NCBI GenBank assembly: GCA_030549335.1
Contig: CM060198.1
Coordinates: forward strand, 43,688,353 to 43,752,352
Reading direction: 5' to 3'
Origin: Pontederia crassipes
Lineage: Eukaryota; Streptophyta; Magnoliopsida; Commelinales; Pontederiaceae
DNA: 64,000 nt
Shown here: piece after piece, positions 13,113-26,895 of the stretch
Layout: every line of letters starts with the position of its first letter
Numbering within the stretch: position 1 is the first letter of the stretch
The notes under the pieces: model-generated
What the model was told of the DNA's origin: nothing
What the model saw: the letters and a program-made list of their open reading frames with translations, nothing else
Databases searched by the model: none
Position numbers and translations under genes: made by a program

Positions 13113-13399
13113 AGGATTATTTCCTTTGACCACCCATAAACTATCACGTTTTTTCAAATCTTACCCCAAACTACGAACTTTATTTTTTGAGTCCCTAAAC
13201 TATCACGATTTTTCTAATTTGATCCTTCCGTCCAATTTCGTCATCTTCTCCGTTATTTTTTATTTTTCGCATTTGTGAAAAGTCTATTATACTCCTGCCT
13301 TAAGTGTTAGTCCATTTTTACATAAGATAATATATAATAATAGATATAAAAATAATTTAAAAAAGAGAAAAAAATAAGGAGGATGCCACGTGTCACCGG
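13113..13399 (+). repeat. Left inverted arm (~287 bp)
   Basis: Matches the complement of 18240-18510 with scattered mismatches and small gaps. Landmarks: two AAACTATCACG blocks, TCTCCGTTA, TTTTTCGCATTT, TGCCTTAAGTGTTAG, and the terminal GATGCCACGTGTCACCGG. Confidence 0.85.
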
Positions 13400-13451
13400 A
13401 GGAGTCCTCGACCCCCTCTACGTCCGTTGTCAATACAGAGGGGGGAGACGA

Positions 13452-13498
13452 CCCCCCCCCCCCCCCCCCTCTTTCCCTGCGCCGGCGCAGGGAAAGAG
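13452..13498. repeat. 18-base C tract followed by a perfect 30-base palindrome
   Basis: An uninterrupted run of 18 C (13452-13469) is followed by a perfect palindrome at 13469-13498 whose centre is GCGCCGGCGC and whose arms read CTCTTTCCCT. It lies just inside the left inverted arm. It could extrude as a cruciform or hairpin. Confidence 0.85.
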
Positions 13499-13851
13499 AG
13501 AGGGGGTTATATTGGATCTAAATTTTAATGATGTATAAAATTATATTTTGATGATACAAATCTCGAAAGATTAAAGTTAAAATGTTAAAAAATCTTAAAG
13601 AAAAAGGGATAACTTTATGCACTAATCAAAATTGTAGAGAATTCTGTTAGCTTTCCATAGAATCAAAAATCACCTCATTTGGATAACTGTGCAAAAAGTT
13701 ATGCTTAAAATAGTGCAGGGCGATCGAGTTGCCGACTGGAAAATAGGTCGACCGATCAGGAAAACAGGTCGATCGGTCCATAATATCGGTCGACCGGTTC
13801 AGGACACAGGTCGATCGGTCAGTGCAAAAAATATCCAATTTCAATCAGCAG

Positions 13852-16333
13852 TGTAACGCCCCGAGACCCACGTGACTTTCACGTGCTCAGAGTCGTCCCA
13901 AAGGCGCTACTCAATTTTCTATAAAACATTTTTGCGGAATATAAACAATAAACGCGGAAGACTTTTTCAATAATAACAGCTAATAATCCATTATATTCAA
14001 AATAATTAAAATATTAATAAGTTTACAATTCTAATAAATGCGGAAATAATAAAAACTAGACAACTCAATTTAGAACATGTGCAACATCTATCTATCACTG
14101 AGCATAGCCACCTGCAGGATCATCCTCTATCAACGTACTCTCACCTGCACGAATCCAGGTACAGGGAAATATCCATGAGTATAAAAATACTCAGTACGTA
14201 GGGTCTACTAAACAATCAATATGCTCAATAAAAAATAAGATATAATCAATGATGAGTCAATTGAGCAATCAATACAATAATCAATTTACAATATAACGAT
14301 TTATCAACATGAGCAACTATATCAAGTTATGGTCAAAAGACCAATCAATAGAGATAGCAATTAATAATTGCCTAATCAATTGGATCGATGATTCAATATA
14401 ACAATAGGACAATAATGTCATAAATCAATAGGAAGGATCATAAAAAAAATCAGATGATCGATCAATATTGATTTAGCAATTAAATGTCTGATCACTATGA
14501 CACTATTCGATTCAACAATTTTCAATTCAATATCAATGGTCATTGGTCAATTACAATTCAATTCGATTCAATGGGCGGAGGCAATGCCAGTCAACGGCAG
14601 TATCCAAATGACCATGATCTATTCAATTCGATTTCAATCCAACTCAATTCGATTCGATTTTAATTTAATTCAATTCAATTTACAATGTTCGGAGTTATCC
14701 AATTCAATGGGAGCGCTCGGTCAATTAAGGGACACCATGCCACTTTCATGCAGGCCAGTGGGGGATCAGTGCCACGGCAAGCCCAATACGATTCAATGGG
14801 TTCGTGTATGGTGGGGGACGAGTGACCATACACAGGACAGCCATAGTTTTTACACTATCTGCCCCATTCAATTCAATTCAATTCAATTGGTCCCGGCTTA
14901 GTGGCAATCAGTGAACATGGGCCCAATAGCTTTCGACTTTTATCTTATTTACCTAATATGTCTATCTTTTAATAATTTAATTTAGGTAAAATAAGACCTA
15001 ATCAGAAAGACTACTGGATCAATATCATAATCAATAATAAGATCGGATCGGATAATAAAATATGATCAGATATGATGACAATATGATTTGATAAGATAAT
15101 ACTATGATCAGGTATGATAATAATATGATAAAGTATGATGACAATTTAATCAAGACCAATCAATAATAATACAATCAATAAATGACAGTAAGATAATTAT
15201 TATAAAACTCATAATTAAAATTACTAATCTAAATAAAATAAATACTTAACTCTCGACTTCTTCTCTATATTTATCTATTTATTTATTTCTTCCTTACTGG
15301 ACCAGAGATTCTAGAAATGAATTTTTAAAAAAAAATTCATTTTTCTCTTTCTGCGTAAAAGTTAACGAAAGCCTTTTTCTTTTTTTTTTTCTTATCAATC
15401 TTACGTAGGCCCTTTTTTTTCTCATTTCCAATTGCCCCTTTCTTTTTTTCTCATTTCCTTTTCTCAATTCCCTTCTCTCTCCTGGTTTTGCAGCCCTAAA
15501 TTTCTCCTTTTTTTTTCTTATCTAAACATTATGCTATTCTCTCTCCACCTTTTATGCCATCACCTCTTCTCTCAATCTTTTTCTCTCTCCTGAATTTTCT
15601 CCGTGTCATTTGCATAATGTTTAGATCCTCTCTCTCCACCCCTTTTATCTCTATCTCTTTTTCATTTTTTTTTTCTTCCTACACAATAAACTTCTCTCTA
15701 TGTTGGCCAATAGAAATCCCGAGCGCCATAATTTTCCAATTACTTCCCTGCATGACGTCCGCATGAGCAAAAATGCCATTGTTTTCTACAATTTGCACCT
15801 CTTTCATTATTCCATTTTTTTTATCCGATGTGATATTTTATATTTTTCTTTTCTCTCAATCATTAAGAAAAAAAAATTGAGCGCACTGTGCGGAAAAATC
15901 AACTTTGACGCATTAATCAATTTAAATAAAAAAAATCTTATCATGCATTAAACCTACGGATCCCCCTTACGTACCTGCGCGCCTTGTTCTCTGAGGTCAC
16001 CGAAGACGAAGCCGAAAATCACACAGACGAAGTCGTTCGTACCCCCCTACTCTTATTTATAGTGTTTATGAATTTTTAATTACTCTCTAACCATATTATC
16101 TATTCTCATTCAAATTAAATCCTCTAATTTATCCCTTTAACCACTCCTTATTTATTCTAATATTTAATTAGATAAATTACGAAATTAATTGAATAATCCC
16201 ATCCCTAATCAAACTCCTCTCAATTATTTTATTTTTATTTTCGGAATTATTAAATATAGTAATAACAATATTTCTTCAAAATAAAATAATAAAATATCTG
16301 TTTATTAAACCTGAAAAAATCTGGGTCATTACA
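13852..16333 (+). mobile_element. Solo LTR, 2,482 bp, with AGCAG target duplication
   Basis: Begins TGTAACGCCCCGAGACC and ends GGGTCATTACA, with a perfect 5-bp duplication AGCAG at 13847-13851 and 16334-16338. It has inserted into the LTR of the surrounding Copia-like element, so it is younger than that copy. The TGTAACGCCCC start is typical of plant Ty3/Gypsy LTRs. It has no internal domain. Its middle holds an ATTCAATTCG-type repeat. Confidence 0.9.
14497..14890. repeat. ATTCAATTCG/ATTCAATGGG short-motif array inside the solo LTR
   Basis: Variants of ATTCAATTCRATTCAATGG recur through about 400 bases, ending in a short perfect (ATTCA)n run at about 14867-14888. The 134-codon open frame across it (14497-14901) is a by-product of the repeat and shows no protein-family features. 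Confidence 0.7.
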
Positions 16334-17157
16334 AGCAGAATATCGAGACTGTACCGGTCGAGGTACCGATCGACCGGTCCAAGACACAGGTCGATCGGAC
16401 AGTGCAAAATTCACCAACGGTCATATTTTTCATAAAAGAAAGTATATCGGTCGACCGGTCCATATGTGCGGTCGACCGGCCTCCGAGTCAAATGAACAGA
16501 AATGGTCAAATTTGAAGGAGAAAAGTGTGAAATAATTTTTGGACGACTTTCTCACTTGCAGAAGTCTATAAAAGGAGTGTCAAAGCCAGAAGGAAGTGCA
16601 CTCATCCAAGCCTTGAAGAAAAACTTCAAGTTATTAAAAGAAGACATTCTTCTTGAAGTTTTCATTTTTAGTTTTCTCTTCTTCTCTTGTGAGCTTAGCT
16701 TTGTAAAAGATAGAAATATTTTATTTAGAAAAATACTGAGAAAGCTCCTGTGTAAAAGAGGTTCAAAATCTTACCTCTTGAACGAGAGAAAAAAATTAGC
16801 TTCCTAGGAGGAGAGATTGCCTTGCCTCTCGAAGCGGAGAAAATGTAGTTGATGTAAAAGGTGTTCTTTCTTGCCCCATTTGGAATTAAGGTAAGAGTTT
16901 TAGTGGAATCTCCGACGGTCTCGAGGTTGAGAAGTCGGAGCGGGGACGTAGGTCAAGGTATGGCCGAACCTCGTCAATAACCACCGTGTGTTTGCATTTG
17001 ATTTTCTCTCTCTCTCCCTCTAACATTGAATTTATGATTTGAATTGTAAAAGATTTAAGAATCGATTTTAAGCTTCCACGACGGTTTTTGTGAAATCAAC
17101 ATTTTCGAATTGAACACCAATTCACCCCCTCTCTTGGTGACCTTTGGGATCCTACAA

Positions 17158-17172
17158 TTGGTATCAGACCGG
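17158..17172 (+). other. Primer binding site, tRNA-Met type
   Basis: TTGGTATCAGACC follows the LTR end (CCTACA) by one or two bases. The canonical plant site complementary to initiator tRNA-Met is TGGTATCAGAGC; here one base differs. Confidence 0.8.
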
Positions 17173-17284
17173 GTTGCTCTTGTTTTGATCTTTTGAATCT
17201 TCTCTTTTTTAGATCTAATCATTTTAGGTCTAATCATTTTTAACATTCAATCATTTTTTTTAAGATTTAACAATGTTAAGAGCT

Positions 17285-18187
17285 ATGGCATCAAGTGAAT
17301 TTGTTTTTGCCGAAGGACAATCAATTAGCCGTCCTCCCCTTTTAAATGCATCAAATTTTTAATCTTTGAAAATTCGGATTCAAGCCTACATATGTTCTAT
17401 CGATTTAAATACGTGGGATATTGTTGAGAAAGGCTATTATTTACATGAAAAATTACCTTTCGAAGATGATGAAAGACAAAAAAAATTTTCAAAATTGGAT
17501 TGGAAAGCAAAGAATATTTTTTATTGTGCTTTGGATTCAACGGAGTTTAATCGGATTTCAAGTTGTGAAACCGCAATCGAGATTTGGGAAAAACTCATCA
17601 CCACTTATGAAGGAACCGACAAAGTTAAAAAATTTAGATTGAATATTTTAAATTATCAATATGATTCTTTCAAGATGCATGAAAATGAGTCTATAAATAA
17701 TATGATTGCTCGATTTAATGATATTTTGAATGGCTTAGCCTCCTTGGGCGAGCCAAGATCTAACCCCCAAAAAGTGAAAAAGATTTTCAGCTCTCTTTCC
17801 TCAAGATGGCATACAAAGAGGACCGTGATCGAAGAAAAAGATTTAAACAAATTGGATTTCGATGATCTAATTAGTTCACTTCTAATTTATGAGATCTCAA
17901 TCCAAGAAGATCAAGAAGAAAAAGCTCCCAAGAAAAAAACATTGGCATTAAAGGCAAATGCAAATGAAGAAGACTCAAGTGAAGAAGAAGTGGACGAAAA
18001 GAGACTCGCCCGCTACACACGAAAATTAGATAAGTATCTCAAGTTGGTGAAGAAGAAAGAAAAGAATGAGAAGCCTACCCGAAGATCAAACAAAACTCAT
18101 AAAGAAAAGACATCTCGAAAAGGTAAGAAGAAAAAGTATGAAGAATCAAGTGAAACAAATGACTCATCAAGCTCTTCATCTCGAAAA
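17285..18187 (+). pseudogene. gag: Copia-type gag (UBN2-like), truncated and with internal stop
   Basis: An ATG at 17285 opens MASSEFVFAEGQS, then an in-frame TAA at 17360-17362 replaces the Gln codon seen in the related copy at 55555-54320 (NASNFQYWKI). The frame then stays open to 18187 and carries the gag landmarks: WDIVEKGYY, AKNIFYCALDSTEFNRIS, AIEIWEKL, and a lysine- and serine-rich C-terminal part. At 18187, after the serine run, the sequence switches abruptly to GC-rich DNA of the right inverted arm, so the CCHC knuckle and everything downstream are lost. Family role: capsid protein of a retrotransposon. No protease, integrase or RT remains. Confidence 0.8.
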
Positions 18188-18239
18188 GGCTCCCTCGACG
18201 ACGAACGCAAAGGGGGCCGGCGATCCCTCCCCGCCCCCC

Positions 18240-18510
18240 CCGGTGACACGTGGCATCCTCCTTATTTTTTCTCTTCTTTAATTATTTCTATATCTATTAT
18301 TATATATTATTTAATGTAAAAATTGTCTAACACTTAAGGCAGGGGGTATAATGGACTTTTTATAAATGCGAAAAATAAAAATTAACGGAGAAGTCGAGGA
18401 TCAAATTGAAAAAATCGTGATAGTATATAGACTCAAAAAATGAAGTTCATAGTTTGGGGTTAGATCTGAAAAATCGTGATAATTTAGGAGTGATCAGAGG
18501 AAATAATCCT
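18240..18510 (-). repeat. Right inverted arm (~271 bp)
   Basis: Complement of the left arm at 13113-13399. The arm begins at CCGGTGACACGTGGCATCC and ends GGAAATAATCCT. The gag open frame runs through its start by chance. Confidence 0.85.
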
Positions 18511-20866
<2,356 letters not shown>

Positions 20867-21284
20867 GGTGGATTAACAATTAGGGCAGCCAAGTTTTGAG
20901 CAACACAAAATTTCATAACGTCATATTATACTTTAATGATATAACAGAAGTATTTAAAAGTTCAAATTAATTGTTAATCCTAAAATTAATATATTAATAC
21001 ATTTAAAATTATGTATAAAGTATTTTACAAAATTAGGAAGGAGGGCCGGCCACCTATCAAACAACTTTGAAGTCTACTCGAGTAATAAATAATTTATTTT
21101 TCAATTAAGATATGGAGTTAATCAAACATAGAGAGTAATATGTACACACTGATATTAAATCTTCCATTAGGGCTTTCGTCGAACACCTTGCACGTTGATC
21201 CATTTCTCCACCCATTTAACGGCCAAAACTCCGTCGCAGACCCGTCGGCTCATCCGTCCTTCGTCATACTTTTGTTGGCCGGTG
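20867..21284 (+). promoter_or_regulatory. Upstream and 5' untranslated region of the RNFT-like gene
   Basis: Composition turns GC-rich at about 21180, consistent with the start of a transcribed leader. No clear TATA box could be assigned. An in-frame ATG at 21195 would add 30 residues lacking family similarity, so 21285 is preferred. Confidence 0.4.
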
Positions 21285-24200
21285 ATGGAAACCTCCGGCG
21301 GGTCAACGAGGCGGTACAGCGTCCATTTCCCGGCGTCCAACTTCATCCGGGCGCCACTTTCGGCGCTGCTCGAGTACTCCGGCCTCATGCAACCAAGATC
21401 GAGCCACCCGGAGGACGAGAACTTGATTGGATGGGCTGCCGCTCGTGATCATCAGCCCGACGAACCGACCGTTGTCTCCGGCGGTGGGGGAGAGGTGTCT
21501 ATCAGGATCATAGGCGTCGCGGACCCGGAGGATCAGAGAGTAGGCTCCGAACGGACACAGTCTTTGGGCGTTGCGACGAGGCGGGAGGGGCAACCGAGCG
21601 GTGGTGGTGCTGTTCCCGTTGAGCTGGTTGGAGATTCGTCTGAGAGGCAAGGAGGCGATGGAGGGAGCGATGTTGTTATCGGAGAGATGGATTTATCATT
21701 CCCCTCCGCGCCATCTACAGGCAGTCAGAGCACGGATGGGAACGCGGCGAGTGCCTCGGGAGCCGATAGCTGGGGCTCGTCGTACCAGAGATACGATATA
21801 CAGCAGCTCGCAAGGTGGATCGAACAGATATTGCCGTTCTCATTGCTTCTATTGGTCGTGTTCATTAGACAACATCTACAAGGTAAGTGATCTCCGTGTC
21901 ATGTTCTTTCAAGTTTCTATCGATTGCAATTTACAGCTTCAAAAGAAAACGAAAGTTGCAAAAAAAAATTTTCGATTACAATGTTGCAATTTTGATCGTG
22001 AACATATTTGACATGTACCCAGTGAATGCAGCAGTAAGACCTGTTGCCTGATAATTTTTGGGGCATTGGTTCTTCAATCAATATTCAAATTTGGTTTCTA
22101 GGTTGCTATGTTCCCTGGGTCCTGTACTTACGTGTATCTGTGAAGGCTAATGATCTTGAACCAACTAATTTTGTCACTACGGTTTCTTGTTGAGTAATTA
22201 TATCAATTTTTTTTCTAAAAAAAATATGAGAATGGTTGCACTCCATTTGTAGGCTTAGTATTTATTGTCTGTTCGTCCTATGATCTGCAAAAATTTATAT
22301 TGGAGTCTGGATTTCTGATAAAGGGACTAAATTTAAGTCCGTACAGAAGAATCATGTAATGTAGATATCAAGACAGCAATATGGTTGCAATGAGGGAGAT
22401 TGAGTTGGGGTTTGCTAGTTTCTTTGTTCCATCATTCAAAATATGATAGCCTTCATTCTGTTATTCTACGACACGTTTTCATCTTCAGTTCTTTGGAAAA
22501 ATATTACGAACAAGAGTTTTAGGTCTATACATAAGCTGGTTTAGTTCATTGTTTGAAATATGAATGACCAGTTTCTCCTCTTCATAATCTGATGCATACA
22601 TGCATTGTTGTGTTGCTTCTTCTCTTTATGTCATTTTATTTAACTTTGTGATGAATGTGTCATGTATAGGTTTCTTTATTGCAATTTGGATTGCTGCCGT
22701 GATGTTCAAGTCCAACGATATTCTGAGGAGACAAACTGCTTTAAAGGTGTGCTGAAGGATAGTTTGTATGGTTCAACTTTGTACTTTGGCTATTGCTATA
22801 TATTTGGTTCGCCTAAAAAAAAAAGGTATAGTCCCGGAAAGAGGGTGGTAGCACATATAAGCAGCCTTTGACCTTCACAGAAAGACCATTTGCATGGCTT
22901 GAACTTATTGCATCTTGGTCACCATAACATCAACTAGACTCCGCCGTTTTAGCTTTGCTCTCTAAGTCAGTTAACGATTTAATAAAATCATTTATCATTC
23001 ATGTGGTTCAAGTGATTGGCAATCTCACTACTTCTTCTGGTCCTTGCAGGGAGAACGTAAAATATCTGTGCTTATTGGCATCACATTAGTGTTTGTTATT
23101 CATGTATTTGGCGTCTATTGGTGGTACAGGAATGATGATATGTCATATCCTCTGGTCATGCTACCGCCAAGAGAAATACCACCATTTTGGCATGCAATAT
23201 TCATCATTATGGTCAATGGTATTTTCTTCACTACTTTCTATGCTACTATTAGTTTTCATCTTGCAGTTTGGATGATATTTTTCAATGTGTGATAGCTTTA
23301 TGTTGATGTGATTATTAGTAGTTACACGACCTATCCATTCACATCCAGCATCTATATTGTTTGCTTGGGAATGATATTTTTGTGTAAATAGCTAAAGTTA
23401 CATACAAATATGTTCTTATGTGAAGAAATATGTTTCCATTTAAACTACAGATTGCAAATAAATGTTTTAGCTACTTATACTCTCAGTTAGTCCAGAATCT
23501 ACAGATTGCAAATAAATGTTTTAGCTACTTATACTCTCAGTTAGTCCATAATCTTCGTTTTCTTATTTACTGAAAAACACACTACATCATTTATCTCTGC
23601 CCTCTTTATATGCAGTTCCATGAAGCTGTTTGATGATACAGTCATCGTGTAATGATTATGTGGTAGTGACCCTAAGATATCTAACCTGAGTTGGTTTCTA
23701 AAATAATTTTAATTGTTATTGTTTGTTAGGGGTTGACAGCTGCCTTTTACCACGTCTTTTTAAATCATTGCCCACAGTAAATCAAAGAAATTGAAAGCTG
23801 CTATTGTCAATTTTGTATTGCTTATTTTGTTAGACATATGTGCTCAAATTTGCTGAGTAAAAGGTTTGACAAGTATCAGTAGACAAACTTCTAGGACGCA
23901 ATATCCACAAATTACTTTGAAAATAGATGATTGATTTAGATTTGTCGGTCATGTTAAAGTTTCTCCAAGCCATGATATTACTAATAATGAATTTGGTGGC
24001 TTATAGATGATTTTATTCTTTAGTAATCAACATTTACTAATTTTCAGATACAATGGTACGACAAGCAGCTATGGCCATTAAGTGTGTGCTCTTGATGTAC
24101 TATAAAAATAGCAGGGGCTGTCACTACCGAAAGCAGGTAAAGTTTGCTTTGTGACCCTCATTTATGGTTCCCCATGGTTCCAAGATTTACTCTTCTGCTG

Positions 24201-26065
24201 TATTCTTCCCCTGAATCAATTTTCAGGGAACACAATTTGTGACCGTCAGAACATTTCCAACATACAACCAAATAAAGTTCTAGAACAATAAACTAAATGA
24301 AATTCAGTGGTAGTTAATGAATTGGCATTTAGGTGAAACAAGTTTACTTAGCTTTCTTTTTTCACTTCCAAGTCATCTTTTATGGACCGTATAAACTACT
24401 AATGTGTTATCCTATTATGATGTCCTTGGTAAATCAAATAAAAAAATGATTATCCTAGTGTCATTGAATTATTATGTAAATTTTATGCATTCTTGTATGA
24501 ATTTGGTTTCCTGTGATTTCAACTATTGATATTTTCTGCTGCTATTGGTGAATGAAGTATACAGCAACAACAACAACAAAGCCTTATCCCACTAGGTGTG
24601 GTCGGCTACATGGATCATACAACGCCATTCCGTTCGTTGATCCATGTTCATGAAAATCGACAGAGTTTTACGTTGGCTGTCGGGGCCTAACACAACCCTC
24701 CTCCTTTATCCGGGCTTGGGACCGGCTATAAAACATAGGCGGAGTTTGGTGAATGAAATATATACTTGTATTTTTTTTCTTTACAGAAAAAGTAAAATTT
24801 GTTCTGGCTTTCTTTTCTTAACCAAATATATTGTTTCTTTTAAAAAGTTATAATTTTAAATATTGAGTGCTCAGGGAAAAAAAAGTTGCAGATAATATAT
24901 TTATCAACTATCTTTCCTTCCCAGGGTAAAATGCTGACACTAGTTGAGTATCTCCTCATCCTATACCGAGCATTATTGCCAACACCTGTTTGGTACCGTT
25001 TCTTTCTCAACAATGAATACAGGAGTCTCTTTTCATCTCTGACTACAGGATTGTACCTTACTTTTAAGCTGACATCAGTTGTCGAGAAGGTATGTACTCT
25101 CTAGTTAAAATGTTCTGTTCTTGAAGCAGATATGTCTCTCACAAAATTCAATCATCTTTGTGACACAATCAAGTCATCCTTTTTGTTCTTAATTTCATGT
25201 GCTTCCAGGTTCAGTCATTTTTGGCTGCACTAAAGGCTGTATCACGCAAAGTTCATTATGGATCTCGTGCTACACATGAACAGGTAATCTAAATTTCATT
25301 GAGCAGTGAATGATATCACCTGTGTCTACTTGTTCATTATGAGGATTTTCTATGGTATTGTGGAACTTGGTGTGCCAAGGTGTCAAATCATACTTCAAAT
25401 TGGGCTTTTGGACAACATATCACTGCTACCACAAGTTGAATGTAAACTAAGCATGTCTTAATGTAGAACATCCAATATCACACAATATAAAAATGGGGAC
25501 TTGAAACTTCTTTAATTGGCAAAAAAATTCACTTCTTACAAATTTAATGCAGGTGCTTGCGGCTGGTGATCTATGTGCTATTTGCCAGGAGAAGATGCAT
25601 TCTCCTATCCGACTTCGTTGCAAGCACATCTTCTGCGAAGACTGTGTATCTGAATGGTAACAAACCTATGCTTAACTTGTCTTTCTGACTTTCTTCGAGT
25701 TAAAACTTTATGCTTGTATTTCAATATGATGTTACAATAGTTATATAGATTGGAAGTTGAAATGTTTTTTGTTCAAAATTTTAGTTCATAACTACTACAA
25801 AAAAAAAATAGTTCATAAAACTTTGATGTCTTGAGAATTATACCTTGTTTTGTTTTATGTGAATCATTTGAACTTCATCATAAAAAAAATTATTGAGCTA
25901 TTTACACGTTGGGATACAATCGCTTTGAATTTCTACTCACTGATCCGGTTGGCTTTCAGGTTTGAGAGAGAGAGGACGTGCCCCTTATGCAGAGCGTTGG
26001 TTAAACCTGCTGATCTACGTTCCTTCGGTGATGGTTCTACTAGTTTATTTTTTCAGTTATTCTGA
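21285..26065 (+). CDS. RNFT-like membrane RING-finger E3 ubiquitin ligase
   Basis: Eight coding exons, all GT-AG: 21285-21882, 22670-22746, 23050-23218, 24048-24136, 24925-25089, 25209-25283, 25553-25656, 25960-26065; joined 1,383 bp, 460 residues, frame intact. The N-terminal part is low-complexity (Ser/Gly-rich). Hydrophobic segments lie at about residues 183-215, 229-250 and 265-281, with further hydrophobic stretches in exon 5. A C-terminal C3HC4 RING has C399, C402, C414, H416, C419, C422, C433 and C436, all intact. Known relatives (animal RNFT1/2) are ER-membrane E3 ligases in ER-associated degradation; plant members are similar but less studied. [18 protein letters not shown] fits the start better than the upstream ATG. 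Exon 1 is GC-rich. One intron holds a SINE-like insertion and another a 54-bp tandem duplication. Confidence 0.9.
23447..23554. repeat. 54-bp tandem duplication in intron 3 of the RNFT-like gene
   Basis: Two adjacent copies of a 54-base unit beginning ACAGATTGCAAATAAATG (23447-23500 and 23501-23554) differ at very few positions, indicating a recent local duplication. It is away from the splice sites. Confidence 0.9.
24564..24745 (-). mobile_element. SINE-like element with RTE-type (TTG)n tail
   Basis: On the minus strand it runs from AACTCCGCCTATGTTTTATA to the tail AGTGGGATAAGGCTTTGTTG(TTG)n. It is flanked by a ~17-bp target duplication, GGTGAATGAAGTATACA at 24547 and GGTGAATGAAATATATA at 24748 (two mismatches). 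It lies in an intron of the RNFT-like gene, antisense to it. The head resembles the plant Au-type SINE family and the tail is shared with RTE LINEs (family from memory). Confidence 0.8.
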
Positions 26066-26895
26066 TGCACACATTACGAGGGTATTTGCTCTTCTCAGAA
26101 GCCATGTCCAATATTTCAAAGGACAGTGTGCATTATCATGCTTCTTATTGGCATTGGTATTCTGAAATGTATTCTGCATTTGCCGTGGAGCTCACAGTAG
26201 TGCCGCAAGGTACGACATGAACACTGTCATGACTGCATTCATATATCCACGTTATACCCCCGTCTTGGGGAGTTTTGTTGTATACATCGTGTATAAATAT
26301 ACAATGTACTTCTCTAATATGTCTAATGAAATTTTAAGTGTAAAGTTTTCAAGAGTAAACTTTGTGCTGTCATCTAATGATATCTCGCGATTGATGAGTG
26401 TCAATCACATTCCGTCGTGTGAACCATGTAAAATGAACCTGCATATGTTGCAACTCATTTTTTAATTATGAGAACTTGTAGATACAAAAATGTTTCATAA
26501 TAATTGCAGTCACTGTACATAAACTTTTATATTACAACTGTCAGCCTCTTGGATTATAACTAATAATTAGTGCATGAAAAAGAAATCAAACGAAGCGCTT
26601 CATTCCAAAAGACATGATGGCAATAAATTGAATGAAGAAAAAGGAAATAAAAACATGATAGTAAACCACATCTATATTTTCTTTCATTTACAAAGAATGA
26701 TAATATTTAAAACTTACAAAAACAAGTTAACATTACAAATGCCACAAGCATGAATGACTAGTATTACACGCATCAGCAAACCCACAACTCAGAGAACACA
26801 AGCTGAACAAGAGGGCATCAAACTGGCTTCAAACATGTAGCCTGATGAATTGCACCCTATCGTCCTCGGTTGCTGAAAGTGGGGGCTGACTATAT
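26066..26895. other. Convergent 3' flanks of the RNFT-like and coiled-coil genes
   Basis: About 830 bases separate the two stop codons. Both 3' untranslated regions must lie here, so the transcripts converge and may overlap. No further gene is visible. Confidence 0.6.

Larger units (their letters stand above)
13510..17156 (+). mobile_element. 5' LTR of a Copia-like gag-only element (split by a solo LTR)
   Basis: Starts TATTGGATCTAA (family consensus start TGTTGRATCTAA, first G mutated) and ends TTTGGGATCCTACA just before the primer site. Subtracting the inserted solo LTR and its duplicated AGCAG leaves about 1,160 bp. Clearly homologous copies, in the opposite orientation, are at 55685-56909 and 52403-53365. 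Contains the GGTCGACC motif array on both sides of the insertion (about 13735-13825 and 16355-16485). Confidence 0.75.
13113..18510. mobile_element. 5.4-kb unit bounded by ~280-bp inverted repeats (MULE/foldback-like) with nested retroelements
   Basis: The segment 13113-13399 and the complement of 18240-18510 align nearly end to end, both opening AGGATTATTTCCTYTGAYCAC and closing ATGCCACGTGTCACCGG. Both ends are flanked by AAAATAT, a possible target duplication, though the flanks are AT-rich so this is weak. Inside each arm the sequence becomes GC-rich and no longer matches. The interior holds a truncated Copia-like element. Long inverted ends plus foreign cargo resemble Pack-MULE or foldback elements; two independent MITE copies in opposite orientation is the alternative. 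Confidence 0.5.

Noticed and set aside
14497..14901. 134-codon ORF
   Set aside because: Produced by ATTCAATTCG repeats inside a solo LTR; no domain.
21195..21284. Upstream ATG giving a 30-residue longer RING protein
   Set aside because: The extension has no family similarity and the later ATG starts a sequence of the expected type.
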